DNA of 64,000 nucleotides from assembly GCA_947561395.2 (NCBI GenBank), contig OX387184.1, positions 60,013,197-60,077,196 on the forward strand, in the 5' to 3' direction. Source of the stretch: Buxus sempervirens (Eukaryota > Streptophyta > Magnoliopsida > Buxales > Buxaceae). Within the stretch, counting starts at the first letter, position 1, and each line of letters opens with the position of its first letter. The notes under the pieces are model-generated. The model did no database searches. It saw only the letters and a list, made by a program, of their open reading frames with translations, and was not told where the DNA came from. The translations under genes and the position numbers were made by a program. This document shows, in pieces, positions 1-11,427 of the stretch.

Positions 1-600
1 ATAGAACCAATCAATTTGAAGGCATTTGATAATATCCATGATCAATGTGATGCATCTTTTGCGAATGTGGAAACCATTGATGAGTCGCCTTCAACCACTT
101 GGTCAAACATTTGAAGCTTCACAGACTCCAACAAAGGTAAAACAAAGAGGTATAAAACACTTTTAGATGTGCGGCAAATATTTAACACAATCTATACAAA
201 AGCCTTTTAGAAATTTTTTTTTTCCCTTTCTTTTTAAGTGAATATCACAATATTTTTATTAATTTAAAGAGAATTGCACATAAAAACTATGTAAAACCAG
301 CTGTCTATGACAATAAGCCACACAACATCATGATACACCAAAAATATGATAAAATAAAACTATTATATAGTTGAATCCAGTCAAACCCTACTTCTGTAAG
401 GTGATCCACCATCTTGTTGGCTAATCTATGGACCCAACAAAAATAGATACGCATTGGTAGTGGAACTAATCAATTTGAAAGTATTTGATAGCATCTATGA
501 CACATGTGATGCATCTGTTACTAATGTGGTAACTGTCGATGAATCACCTTCTACGACTAGGTTGAATAATTGAAGCTTTATAGATGCACAATGCATATCC
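1..600 (-). mobile_element. L1 LINE 3' fragments with RNase H-like sequence, two diverged copies
   Basis: Read on the minus strand, two stretches (about 3-127 and 462-587) are diverged copies of one ~125-bp sequence. Both translate with the motif VVEGDSS, as in the RNase H-like domain near the 3' end of some plant L1 elements. A T-rich tract at 216-230 followed by a TA-rich leader looks like the poly(A) tail of the right-hand copy, which would then run from about 590 down to 216. The left copy is cut by the window edge. Stops break both copies. Family assignment is by motif only. Confidence 0.4.
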
Positions 601-1614
601 CCCCCACAAACAAAAAACGGGCAAAGAATAAAAAATAAAAAATAAAAAAATCCACAAAGGTACAAGAATGACGTAGCAACCTGTTAAGTGCCACCTAGTT
701 GGATCCCATCTATCAACGTTATATGGTTTATAGACATAACTTATTATCTAAAGAAGCCTTTATATAAAACAGTTTGCTCGATGATAATTATGAGATTCTA
801 AAAATTCTAGAAGATTCCTTTAGAAGTGTGCATGAAGGGAAAATACTTAGAACTTGTAGAGAAAATTCTAGAAGAGTGTTAATCATTTGATTTGTGAAAA
901 ATGGCATATTCATAGAAACTATTTGTAATTTAAAGGACTATTAAAAAGGTTTAGAAGGCACTTTAGCATATTTAAGCACTTTAAGTTTCAAATCTATAGA
1001 ATATTCTATTTAAGTTGGCCCTTTCCCTTCTCTTTTGCTCCAAGTCCTCTATGAATTCAATGTTGGGCTAACTTGTCATACACAGTGATTCTGTATACAA
1101 ATTTTGAGGAGGTTCACTTGCGACAAATATAATGGTTGAGATACTTCTAAATACCTTTCTAAATGCTTCTGCATTATCACCTTGTACACACCTTTATAGA
1201 GCAGCCTTCCAGAAAGCTCTTCAAATCTCATTAGAATAATCTAACAACTGACATATATACAATAATCATGGATATTAAACTTAAATATAGAAACACATAT
1301 GGTACATGTAACTCGGCAATGCATAACTCTCTCTCCACATGTTTCAAGAACCCCCTCTTCGTGTCTTTGTCTCAGAACCTTTATTTGTGTTCATTGAATT
1401 GACAAAGTGTTGACGAGCACCCAACCAGCCTCACAATTAGATATGTCTTTCTTTTCACTAGGTACTCTATGCAGGAAGTACAAATGCTTTAACATGTTAA
1501 AGTATATAAGGATGTAATCAAACTCTATATCAAATGAGGTTGTCATGGCAATTGATCCTTCTTGTGAAACACTTCCTCTAAAGTTTTCCACACCTTCATC
1601 CTAGTAATGGATGA
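601..1614. other. AT-rich spacer, no gene recognised
   Basis: No long open frame, RNA gene or repeat termini are visible. Short open frames here have no recognisable motif. If CHIP is intact, this lies in its large intron. Confidence 0.5.
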
Positions 1615-1629
1615 AAGAACTTATGCATC

Positions 1630-4177
1630 CTTTCTTTTTTTTTCTTTTTTTGATGAATAATAAGAGATTTCGTTAAAAATAGCAGAAAAAAGTAGTAAAA
1701 GCATACAATAGCCCATGAGACAATGGACTAGAGAAACCAAAAAGATAGACCTACAAAAAAAACCCCATTCCTATAAACCCATGCCCATGCTTCGCTGCCT
1801 TACTTGAATGCAAGAGCCCTCCAATGAATTGAAATTTCGGCTGCCGACATTCCTTGACTTACCTTCCGCACACTAACCCAAGATGAGGCTAGGACAATTA
1901 CCTTGGGAGGAGCATAGATATCCTAAAAAATCCTCTTGTTCCTAGCCTTCCACACAGACCACAATATGGAAAAGAAGACTGCCTTATACATTTCCCGCCC
2001 AAACTTAGTGAGAGATGGAAAGCGCCACTGGTAGGCTAATTGACAAACAGCACCTGGTACTACCCAACTCACTCCTGTCATTATGAGAAAAGACCTCCAC
2101 ACATGAGAAGCAAACTCATAATGAATGAAAAGATGATCAACCAACTCCCCATCCTTTAGGCATAAAGAACACACCTGAGGTGAGAAAGCTATAAACTTCC
2201 TTCTTCTCTGAAGATTGTCAAGAGTATTAACCTTTTTTAAAAGCACCAACCATACAAAAGCTAACACCCTTTTTGTGTTTTGGGGGGGGGGGGGGGGGGG
2301 GGCGCAGGAGATTTCCACAATGATTTGGGAGAAAAAGGGGATGATGAATGGGGTTTGAGGACAAAAGGTGCCCCAAAAAAGATTTAGAGCTTAAGGAATG
2401 TGACTTATCCAACGGCCAAAACTTCACATCCGGGATTGAAGGAACAATCACTGCATCTTTTAGCAATTCAAACAATCTACCCATCTCCTCAAGTTTTCCC
2501 CTACATAAATCCCTATTGAAATTAAGAGACCACTCTAAATCCAAGTCAGACCAGGATAGGACATCACATACAAAGGCATGCTTGTTTGAGCAAATTTGAA
2601 TAAGGGAAAGAAACCGCTAGACAAGAGTGACCCCACCACATATCCAGCCAAAAACAAAGATAATCCCCTTTTCACAATCTAGTAGAAACAATAGGAAAGA
2701 AGAACGATGCATAAGTCCAGATTGCCTTCTAGGGACTAAGAGTAGAACACCGAAGGGCATTTCGACTCTCTTCACCCATCCTGTGCAACCCAAACTTACT
2801 GGTTATCACCTTTAACCATAACACATCCTTTTCGACCATGAATCTCCATACCCACTTCCCAATGTAGAGCAATATTCCAAAATCTGATGTGGCCCAGGCT
2901 CAATCCACCCTCTTCCTTTTCTTTACACACCATGTCCCATCTTGCTAAGTGGTCCTTCTTCCTACTACCTCCTCCTTCCCACAAAAAATCCCTCAGCATT
3001 TTCTCCAAAACCTTTTACTACATAACTGGAAGCTTTAAAGAGGGAAAGATAGTACATCGGAAGATTTGCTAGGGCTAATTTGATTAAAGTGATTCGGCCC
3101 CCCAAAGATAAATAATTCTTTTCCCACGCCACTAATCTTTTCCCCACTCTCTCTAGGACCGGATCCCAAAATTGCTTCTTTAAAGGGCGAATTCCTAGGG
3201 GAAGGCCTAGATATTTAAGGGGGAAAGCTAAGGGTGTACACCCTAAAAGGCTCCTACCCTCTTCAAGAATGTTCTCTTCCATGTGGATGCCTGTAATTGA
3301 ACTCTTATTTAAGTTAATCTTCAACCCAGATACAATCTCAAAGCACCTCAAGATGTCCCTAGCCCATCTCACATAATCCAAAGAACCACCTAGAAAAAGA
3401 ATAGTATCATCTGCAAACTGCAAATGGGAGACCTCCACCTTATCCTTTCCCACCACAAAACCCTGAATTTTGCTCCTATCAATTGCCATCGCAAAAAACC
3501 GACTCAAGACATCACTCACAAGAGAAAAAAGGAGGGGAGAAGGAGGATCTCCTTGTCTGATGCCCCGTGAGGTACTAATATACCCATTCACACCCCCATT
3601 TATTAGAAAAGATAGGGTCACATTCTCGATACAACCCTGGATCCACTTACGCAATACCTCCCCAAAACCTTTTCATATGAGGACCTCATCAAGGAAGGAC
3701 CATTCAACTCTATCATAGGCTTTTTCCAAGTCGATCTTCACCACAAATTCGGCTCTCCCCTTCCTTTGGTATTCCTCCACACATTCATTAGAAATCAAAC
3801 AACCATCTAGGATTTGCCTACCAGGAATGAAAGCGCATTGATTAGGGGAAACAATCAGATCTATCACTTCCCTTAACCTTGAAGATAACGCTTTGGCCAC
3901 TATCTTATAAAGGCTAGTGGTAAGACTTATAGGGCGAAAATCCTTTATATCCTTGGCCCCTTGTTTCTTGGGAATGAGAGATAGGAATGTCGCATTTTTT
4001 ACTTTATTGATGACCCCATATCTATGGAATTCCTTGAACACCTCAAATAGATCCTCCTTCTCCGTATCCCAACACTCCTGAAAAAAGCCTATGGTGAATC
4101 CATCTGGACCCGGGGCCTTTTCCGAGTTTAACACCCATACTGCCTTTTTAACCTCCTCCAACATGAAAGGCCTTTTC
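1630..4177 (-). mobile_element. 5'-truncated L1 LINE (RT and zf-RVT part of ORF2)
   Basis: This non-LTR retrotransposon lies on the minus strand. It is flanked by an identical 15-bp target-site duplication (aagaacttatgcatc at 1615-1629 and 4178-4192), and its A-rich tail appears as T-rich sequence at 1630-1655. From its 5' end it encodes the reverse-transcriptase start with KAPGPDGF (about 4100), FIPGRQILDG and KAYDRVEWSFLDE (about 3680-3840), then the catalytic box FADDTILF (about 3400), and finally the RT-associated zinc-binding region with CSLCLKDGELVDHLF (about 2120-2200). Only the C-terminal two thirds of ORF2 are present; the endonuclease and ORF1 are missing, as expected for 5' truncation. 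Frames are broken in several places and a 21-base G run sits at 2282-2302, so it is dead. Confidence 0.9.
2282..2302. repeat. G21 homopolymer inside L1
   Basis: Twenty-one consecutive G on the plus strand, C on the L1 coding strand, between the RT and zf-RVT parts. The sequence on each side still resembles L1 ORF2 in shifted frames. It may be genuine slippage expansion or an assembly or sequencing artefact. Confidence 0.8.
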
Positions 4178-4652
4178 AAGAACTTATGCATCTTCAACCT
4201 AGAAGGTTACCACACCTCACCAAAAACTCTTCATGCCCTCTTTGTGATAGAAAAGGGACCTTCATACTTCCAAACAACCCAATTCTCTTTCTAGATTGAG
4301 CTGAGTCAGTTTTACAAATAAAAACCTAATACTTGACATTTCACATATTTTGAGTTGCATAGCTCGTACATTTAAAGGCCTCATCAAGATTTTCCAAAAA
4401 CATAACAACCTTCTCCTCCCTTTTCTTAAAACATTAATAAGCTGCATGACTATTAACGTCTACTCTTTCTATACTAAGTGAACTCACTCATTTACAATTT
4501 GTAGATAATTGAGTCCCATCAAACAACTTGATCTAATCCCTTTGATTGAAAAGTACAAAGTGCCTCAAATATAGCTCTATTAGAACAGTGATGTATCTGC
4601 AAGAAAAGTGGACCATGAGAACCAAGGAGTCTTGGTTACTGATGATAGTGAG

Positions 4653-4707
4653 AGGAACTTTCCAATAATATTTTTTTTTTTTTTATCAGTAGGAACTTTC
4701 CAATAAT
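4653..4707 (-). mobile_element. Minimal L1 tail insertion (21 bp) with 17-bp target-site duplication
   Basis: The 17-mer aggaactttccaataat occurs at 4653-4669 and again at 4691-4707. Between the copies lie 21 bases which, on the minus strand, read ACTGAT followed by a run of A and a final T. ACTGAT before poly(A) is the same 3' end seen on the long L1 at 33955. This fits target-primed reverse transcription aborted after a few bases beyond the poly(A) tail. Confidence 0.75.
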
Positions 4708-5321
4708 TACCAAGATGCATTCAATAATACAGCTCATAGGCACTCCAACAAAGGTAGCATATTTGAAGGACTTATGCACGACCACCATAATTGAATTAAT
4801 TGTGTCAATCTTTGACAAAGCAAAGAAGAGGTTCATTACACACCCCCACCATAATTCAGTCAAATGTTTCAGATTTTCACCAAACAAAGATGAGGTCCTC
4901 ACACTCTCATGGCTTCCCTGATAATGGTTTCAACAACTCTCCTAAATGTTATCACTCTACTTTTTCTCATTAAAAAAAAAATCCAAGTCCTTACATATGT
5001 TTTCACATTTTCTACTCTTGTCGCGATATAGTAAGCTAACTCAAGCAAGAAAGGTATTCATCATCGCCCAAAATGTCTAGCCCATCATGTGCTATAGAAT
5101 TCGTGGCCCTTAACTAATACCCATAAGATGTATCAATAGGCTACGGCTTGACTTGAGTACCACACATCAAGCATATCTTAGTCAGCCTACCAGTTGGTTC
5201 ACAATGCTCAACCCACTAATGAGGTTTCCCTTCTTGTTGATGCTCTCAAGCACAATAGTGCCATAAGAAAATCCAAACCAAGCTGATCATCCATATCACA
5301 CAGAGCTATACATAGGTCACG
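4708..5321. other. Spacer, no gene recognised
   Basis: No coding, RNA or repeat signature seen between the L1 tail insertion and the left end of the older hAT element. Confidence 0.5.
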
Positions 5322-6716
5322 CAGTGTTGGCGTGCCGCCGAAATTTCGATATTTTCCCTCCAGCGATGCGTTTTGCTGGGGGGAAATCGCCAGGGATGTT
5401 TCCCTTGCGAGATGTTGAGAGGAGTCGTTGAAACGCAGCGAATTTCCCTAGCGAGATGTCGATTTTTTTTAATATTTTTTTCCTTTTTTTTAATCTTTTT
5501 TCCCCTCGCATGAGTGCGAGGGAAACATTAAGAGGTGTCGCTCAATTTGTGCGAAATTTCACCTAAATCGAGCGACGACTTTGCTGAGAAGAAGGGAACC
5601 TCCCCAACTTCAAATCTTTTGCGAAATCCACTTGAATCAAGCTCAAATCAGTCTCATTCTCATCACTCTACTTAATAGAAGTGATCTAAGAGAGATTTGT
5701 GTTGATTTAGAAGAGATTGAAGGGTTCTTACACATCTTACGTTTGATAACGAGAAGGTAAACTCGTTTTTTTCATTTAGATTGATTTAAAGTTCATAGAA
5801 TGGTTTGATTATTTGATATGTGTTAGTCCGACACCCAATCTATAAATGGGTATCGGCGTTTTATTTTTTAATTAAGAAAATTATTTTTTAGCATTTTTTA
5901 TGCGAAAATTGATAGAAATTCATTTTTTAATTAATTTAAATTGTATAAACCTTGTATTATTTTATGAAAATTATGAATAATATATGGGGACACCTGACCT
6001 ACAAATGGGTGTCCCTGGATTAATTTTAATAAAAATAATCATTTTTTGAATTATTTAATCCGAAAATTAATAAAAAAACGTTTTTTTATTATTTTCAATG
6101 CTATAGACTTTATATAATATCATGAATTTTATATATAATATCTAGCAACACCCAATGTATAGATGGGTGCCAGAGAATTTTTTTTAATAAAAATATTAAT
6201 TTATTTTATTACATTTAGTCAAAAATCAATATAAAAGGATAAAAAATAGATAAATAGATAAATTCTCAAACTAAATTCATAAATTTAATTTATTTATCAT
6301 AGAAAAATTATTTTGAAGAATCGGGGTTTATATAATTTTTTATATTAAAATTTTTCTAGACTTATAAGAAATATTAAAATAATATGGAAAATTGAAAAAA
6401 AAATCTAAAAATTAACATGGTTTATAAATTATAATTACTTGGTAATGTTAATATACTAATTTATTATTGTAGATTAATAATCATAATTTTTTATTGTGCA
6501 TTGTGCAGGGGTTCATCTTTGACTGTGTAGCACTTTTTTTTTTTTATTTCAGCCTTTTTTGGTTAGAGACAGTATGGCATCTGGCAATGGTAGTGGAGGG
6601 AACCACCCAGATGACAAAAGACAGGATATTGGCCGGGGCCATGGCACAAGATTTGAGGGAAACAGAAATAAGACCGTCTGCAATTATTGCCACCAAATCA
6701 TAAAGGGTGGTGGAGT

Positions 6717-6724
6717 ATCACAAC
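6717..6724. repeat. Target-site duplication, left copy (ATCACAAC)
   Basis: Eight bases identical to 11420-11427; eight base pairs is the standard hAT duplication length. Removing the element and one copy restores an uninterrupted frame in the host hAT exon. Confidence 0.95.
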
Positions 6725-6732
6725 CAAGGTAC

Positions 6733-6845
6733 TAAGTATCGTGCCGCATCGCTCGATACGCACGATACTCTTGTATGTATCGCAATACAGCTCGTATCAA
6801 GCTGTATCGCGACTGTATCGACTGTATCCAGTCGATACAGTCCCT
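6733..6845. promoter_or_regulatory. Left subterminal GTATCG motif cluster of the young hAT
   Basis: About ten copies of GTATCG, its reverse complement CGATAC or close variants (GTATCA, GTATCC) occur within 113 bp, in both orientations. Clustered short subterminal motifs are the known binding sites of hAT transposases such as Ac. Their role here is inferred from position and density. Confidence 0.7.
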
Positions 6846-7497
6846 AAAAATAGCCTATCACGTTCAAAAACGTGAAAACAGCCCTCTTACAAGAACCCAA
6901 ATAGTTCCTTCGCTTGAAATCCTTTCAAAAATTTGTCAAACCCCCTTGATTATAACCCATTTTCGACCTAATTGGTGGTGTAAATTATTCAAAACAAGTT
7001 TGAACAACGAATCAAACAACTAAAGTAAGATTCGTCAACATTTTCGAGAGGTATTTTAGGTTTTCGATTTTTTTAATTCTAAATCTTTGTATTTTCATAT
7101 TTAAGCATTATTTAACAATCTTTTGTATGAATCTATGGATTTCACTATAGATTGAAATTGTGTTTTTAGGTAAAAAAATCGAATTTTTTTGCAATATGGA
7201 AAAAAGTGACGAAAATTCTAATTTTTTTTAAAAAAAATTATACAAACCTTAACAGTTTGTGTTCAATTTTTTATATGAGATGCACGTGAGGTTGATCTAT
7301 CCTCCCTATGATTCTTGCATTTTTTTCATGAATAAAATTATTTTTAATAATTGTTTTTGTTGAATATTAATTAAAAATATAGGAAAATAATATTATATTT
7401 TTATCAAATTTGATATTTTGGTTCCACTTTTTTTCCTAAGAGAGGTTGGTGATGCCATTTGCATGTTTCTTGATATAGTTTCAATTATTTTGTAGAT

Positions 7498-10400
7498 ATG
7501 GCACCTAAAACGCAACAACGGAAAGGGCTAGACGTCGGTTGGCAACACGGAGAGATGATTGGAAGCAATAGATTGCATACAAGATGCAATTATTGTCAGA
7601 AGGAGCTTAGAGGGGGTGGAGTTACTAGATTGAAACATCATCTTGCTGGTGGGAATCCGAATGTAGAGAAGTGCTACTGTTGTCCTGTAGAAGTTTCTAG
7701 GGCTATGAGTGAGCATCTTAGAGCTGCAAGGAAGGAGAAGGAGGAAATTACTATAGAGAGAGATGCTTTAAGAGATAGGTTAGCTGGGAGGGCAGCACGG
7801 ATGGATAGGGGAAAGGGCATCTGTGTTGATGATGATTTTTCTGATCGAGAAGATGTTATGATACGAGAGGAAAGAGAAGATGTTGATGAAGCAATGAGAA
7901 GATCAATTGCAGACATTCATTACAGAGAGCAAGGAGGGAGAAGGAGTATAGATTCTGTAGATGTTGGTTGCACACCAGGTAGAGCTAGTTTTGGGGGGCG
8001 TCGTCATAGAGCTGGTTTGATGCGCAGTACAAGTGTCAGAGAAGCTTTTGACAAAATGGTTGGAAGGCCAAAGCAGCCAAGAAAGAAGTCAAGGGGATCT
8101 ACTATAGAGGAGATGGATCCTTCAATTTATCGAAATAGAGATGCGAAGCAAATTAGGTTGAAGGATTCTTGGCATCCAGGAAAATGGGCAAATAATGTAA
8201 AGCAAGCCATTGGTAGGTGGTTTATTTACAGCAATATCGCACCAAATGCTGCAAATAACCCCTACTATCAGACGATGATTGATGAGATCGCTAGGGCTGG
8301 ACCAGGGATTAAAGGTCCCACTCCATATGAGATCACAGGCCCTATACTGGATGCAAAAGTGGATGAGATACAGACTTACATAAAGTCATTTATGAAGAAA
8401 TGGGATACTTATGGTGTAACTTTGACGTGTGATGGTTGGACTGGGCCTACCAAGCTATCGATCATTAACTTTTTGGTTTACTATGATGGAAGAGCAATTT
8501 TTCACAAGTCAGTTAATGCTTCTGACAAAATCAAGGACCATCAGTATATGTTCAAATTGATGGATGATGTTGTAGAGGAGATTGGTGAGAAATACATTGT
8601 ACAGATTGTTACTGACAACCAATCTTCATACAAGAAAACAGGGGAGTTGTTGATGGAGAAAAGGAAACATCTGTACTGGACCCCGTGTGTGGCACATTGT
8701 ATTGATCTTATGCTCCATGATTTTGGTCAGAAGAAGAAGGTGAAAGGTGTGATTGAAAAAGCAAGGAGATTGACAAACTTTATTTACAACCACAACTGGG
8801 TACTTAGCCTAATGAGAGAACACACCAAAGGGGAGCTGCTTAGGCCTGGTCTTACAAGATTTGCCACAAATTTCATTGCAATTAATAGTATTATTATGTC
8901 TGAAAAGGCTGGATTGAGAAAAATGTTTTTATCAGATAAGTGGCAAGAATGTCGACAAAGACGGGATGTTTTTGGAAAAAAGGTTGAGGATATTGTTCTA
9001 AATAACACTTTTTGGAAGAATGGACGATTGGTAGCTGAAATACATGATCCTCTTGTGAAAGTGTTGAGAGTTATGGATGGAGAAAAGCAAGCCACAATAG
9101 GTTATCTATATGAAGCTATTAGAAGGTCTAAGCTTGCTATTGCCGAAGCTGCTCCTGATGATCAAGAGATGTATTGTGCAATTATTGATAAAAGATGTAA
9201 GAAGCAGCTTATTCAAGACATCCACCGTGCAGGTAATATACGTAAATTTGTTTCCAATTGTCTACTTCCTATCTTGAATAAGTTACTAATTTTTTTTATT
9301 GAATTAGCATTTTACCTCCACCCGGCGTATCATTACACTGAAAATCTTGGGGATGATACGGAATTAGTGAGTTCATTCAGAAGGGTGATGTTGAGATTGG
9401 AAAGGGATCCAGAGCGTGCCAGTAAAGCACTTAGTGAGGTGATTTAGGAATTAGGAATTTTAAGAATTATTTACTTATTATTTTTTGTAATGGACAATCA
9501 CTAACAGTGTTTTTTTTTTAATAAGAGAAAACATTTAGAGATGCTATGTATGGTTTTGGAGATCCAGCCGCTATTAGGGCACGGACTACATGTGAACCAG
9601 GTAATAGAAATTAAACAATGAAAATACTTATTTTCATTGTTCAAGTAAATTGTATAATTTGCATGTGGGAGGGATTCATTTTTTTTTTTTTGGTTATTTC
9701 TGCAGCTGAGTGGTGGTTCTTGTATGGAACCGATGCATCAAATTTGAGAAGAATTGCACTAAGACTTTTATCACAGACGGCTTCATCCAGTGGATGTGAA
9801 AGAAACTGGAGCACTTTTTCTCTCATCCACACTAAAGTGCGGAACCGTTTGAGTTATGCAAAGTTGGAGATGCTGGTTTTTGTGCACTACAACATGAGGC
9901 TAAAGATACGACATCTTCAAAAGCAAAGCAGAACGGGGGAGGGCGAGTTTAGGCCGATTGACCTTGCACACATATTTGATGAAGATGCAGATGAGCTACT
10001 CACGGAGTGGTTGGATAATCCAGAGGAGGTAGTGCTCGATGAATTAGATGATGAGGGGAGGCCTACAAGACCAAGTAGCTATGTGGCAAACTTGGTCAAC
10101 AGATTTAGTGATGATGAAGGAGGAGGAAATACTAGAGCTGCAGGGAGTAGTCGAGCTGGGGTGAGCAGCAATAATACTAGAGTGGGTCGTGATCCTCCTG
10201 ATGATGGTGACGATGATGGAGATGATGGCGATGAAAGTGACGACGATGATGATGTTGGACGTCGTGAGAGTCCTTCATCACCACCAAGTCCACCACAGGG
10301 TGGTACTGGTAGTGGCTATGGTGGTGGTATTCACATTACAGAGGAGGCTGAGGAGCAACAGCAGCAGTATGATCATGGTAGTGGCCATAGGGGACATCCT

Positions 10401-10952
10401 CCTTCCATTCATAATCTTTACCATCGGAAACGACGTGGAGGCCATCCAGCACCAGGATCAGAACATGATGATGTGATGATGCCACGTGGACATAATTTAG
10501 ATGCCATTACACAAGGAATAGACTTGATTAATGTGGGTCTTTTAGGCATATTTGGAGGTGGACCAAATTCAGGGTCGAGGTCGTCGTCTTTTGGGCGTAC
10601 CCAGGAGAGGTCATCTTCTTCGTATGATTATGGTTATGGCCAGGGAGGATCATCTTATCAGTCTAGTCATGGATATGGTTATGAGCATACAGGCTATGGG
10701 TATGGCCAGGAGGGATCATCATCTTATGGGCAGCAGATGGATCAGTATGGTCACTATGGTGGTAATGTTGGGGGTTACTATAGGCCTACTTCAGCACAGT
10801 ATCAGCAATTTAGAAGGGAGTATGAAGCATGGTATCGAAATTATATGGATTGGGCTTCTTATTGTCAGCATGTTCAACGCACGCATAACGTGCCATTGGC
10901 CGATTATGAAGAAGCTGAAGATGAACCTGCACGTCACTCCTTCTGGCATTGA
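7498..10952 (+). CDS. hAT-family transposase, four exons, 1061 aa, no visible break
   Basis: Proposed exons are 7498-9232, 9308-9438, 9528-9600 and 9706-10952. All introns are GT-AG (75, 89 and 105 bp), and the total of 3186 nt is exactly 1062 codons. The start follows an acceptor-like ttttgtag, which suggests a 5' UTR intron. A BED-type zinc finger lies at residues 30-59 (C30, C33, H48, C59). The DUF659/RNase H-like core starts near residue 225, with catalytic candidates D312 in CDGWTG and D373 in VTDN. Joining exons 1 and 2 gives AAFYLHPAYHY, a typical hAT motif. The C-terminal dimerisation region contains EWWFLYGT and CERNWSTF, where E678 is the expected third catalytic residue. After it comes an unusually long tail: an acidic run near residue 814, then a Tyr/Gly/Ser/Gln-rich stretch at about 950-1015. 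Function is inferred: cut-and-paste transposition in the nucleus. Whether it is active is unknown. Confidence 0.93.
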
Positions 10953-11310
10953 AGAAGATATTAGGGACCATGAAGTAGCTTTATATGTTTGGATTTTGAA
11001 ACCACCTATTTTTATGTAATGGATTATGGAGAATGTTGTGTTATGAATCATGATAGTAATTTATTGTTAATTTTGATGTTTTAAGTGTTAATAACTTAGT
11101 GTGTTACTTATATTACTTGAATGAATTTTCTAACCTTATTTATTGGTTTATTTAACCTTTTATAGCTTTTATTATAATTTTCATTCATTTTCGCGTGTGC
11201 CTATTTGCTTCTAAAATGCATAGATATTATTTGTATAGTCCTATAATGCTAGGAACATGTTTATTTAACATATTTTTAACTTATCTTTCTATCTAGATAG
11301 GTTTTAATCT

Positions 11311-11410
11311 ATGTATCCACCCGTATCCACCATTTTAGACCGTATCCGTGCGTATCCTCGATACGTTTCCATTTTTGGATCGTCCGATACAGCACGTCAA
11401 TACAATACTT
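11311..11410. promoter_or_regulatory. Right subterminal GTATCC/CGATAC motif cluster of the young hAT
   Basis: Repeated GTATCC, CGATACG and CCGATAC motifs mirror the left cluster, consistent with transposase-binding subterminal repeats. Confidence 0.65.
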
Positions 11411-11419
11411 TGAACCATG

Positions 11420-11427
11420 ATCACAAC
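11420..11427. repeat. Target-site duplication, right copy (ATCACAAC)
   Basis: Exact match to 6717-6724, directly abutting the right terminal inverted repeat of the nested hAT. Confidence 0.95.

Larger units (their letters stand above)
6725..11419 (+). mobile_element. Young hAT DNA transposon nested in the older one
   Basis: A 4695-bp hAT element with an exact 8-bp target-site duplication, ATCACAAC, at 6717-6724 and 11420-11427. Its imperfect terminal inverted repeats are CAAGGTACTAAGTATCG on the left and CATGGTTCAAAGTATTG (reverse complement of the right end). Dense GTATC(G/C)-type motifs lie within about 120 bp of each end. It carries a four-exon transposase gene without visible breaks. It sits inside the BED zinc-finger coding exon of a related, older element. 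The exact duplication and open gene argue for a recent insertion. Confidence 0.95.

Noticed and set aside
10189-11019. Overlapping open frames rich in Met in the hAT tail (95 and 155 aa)
   Set aside because: They are alternative frames of the Asp-rich and Tyr/Gly-rich tail codons of the transposase.
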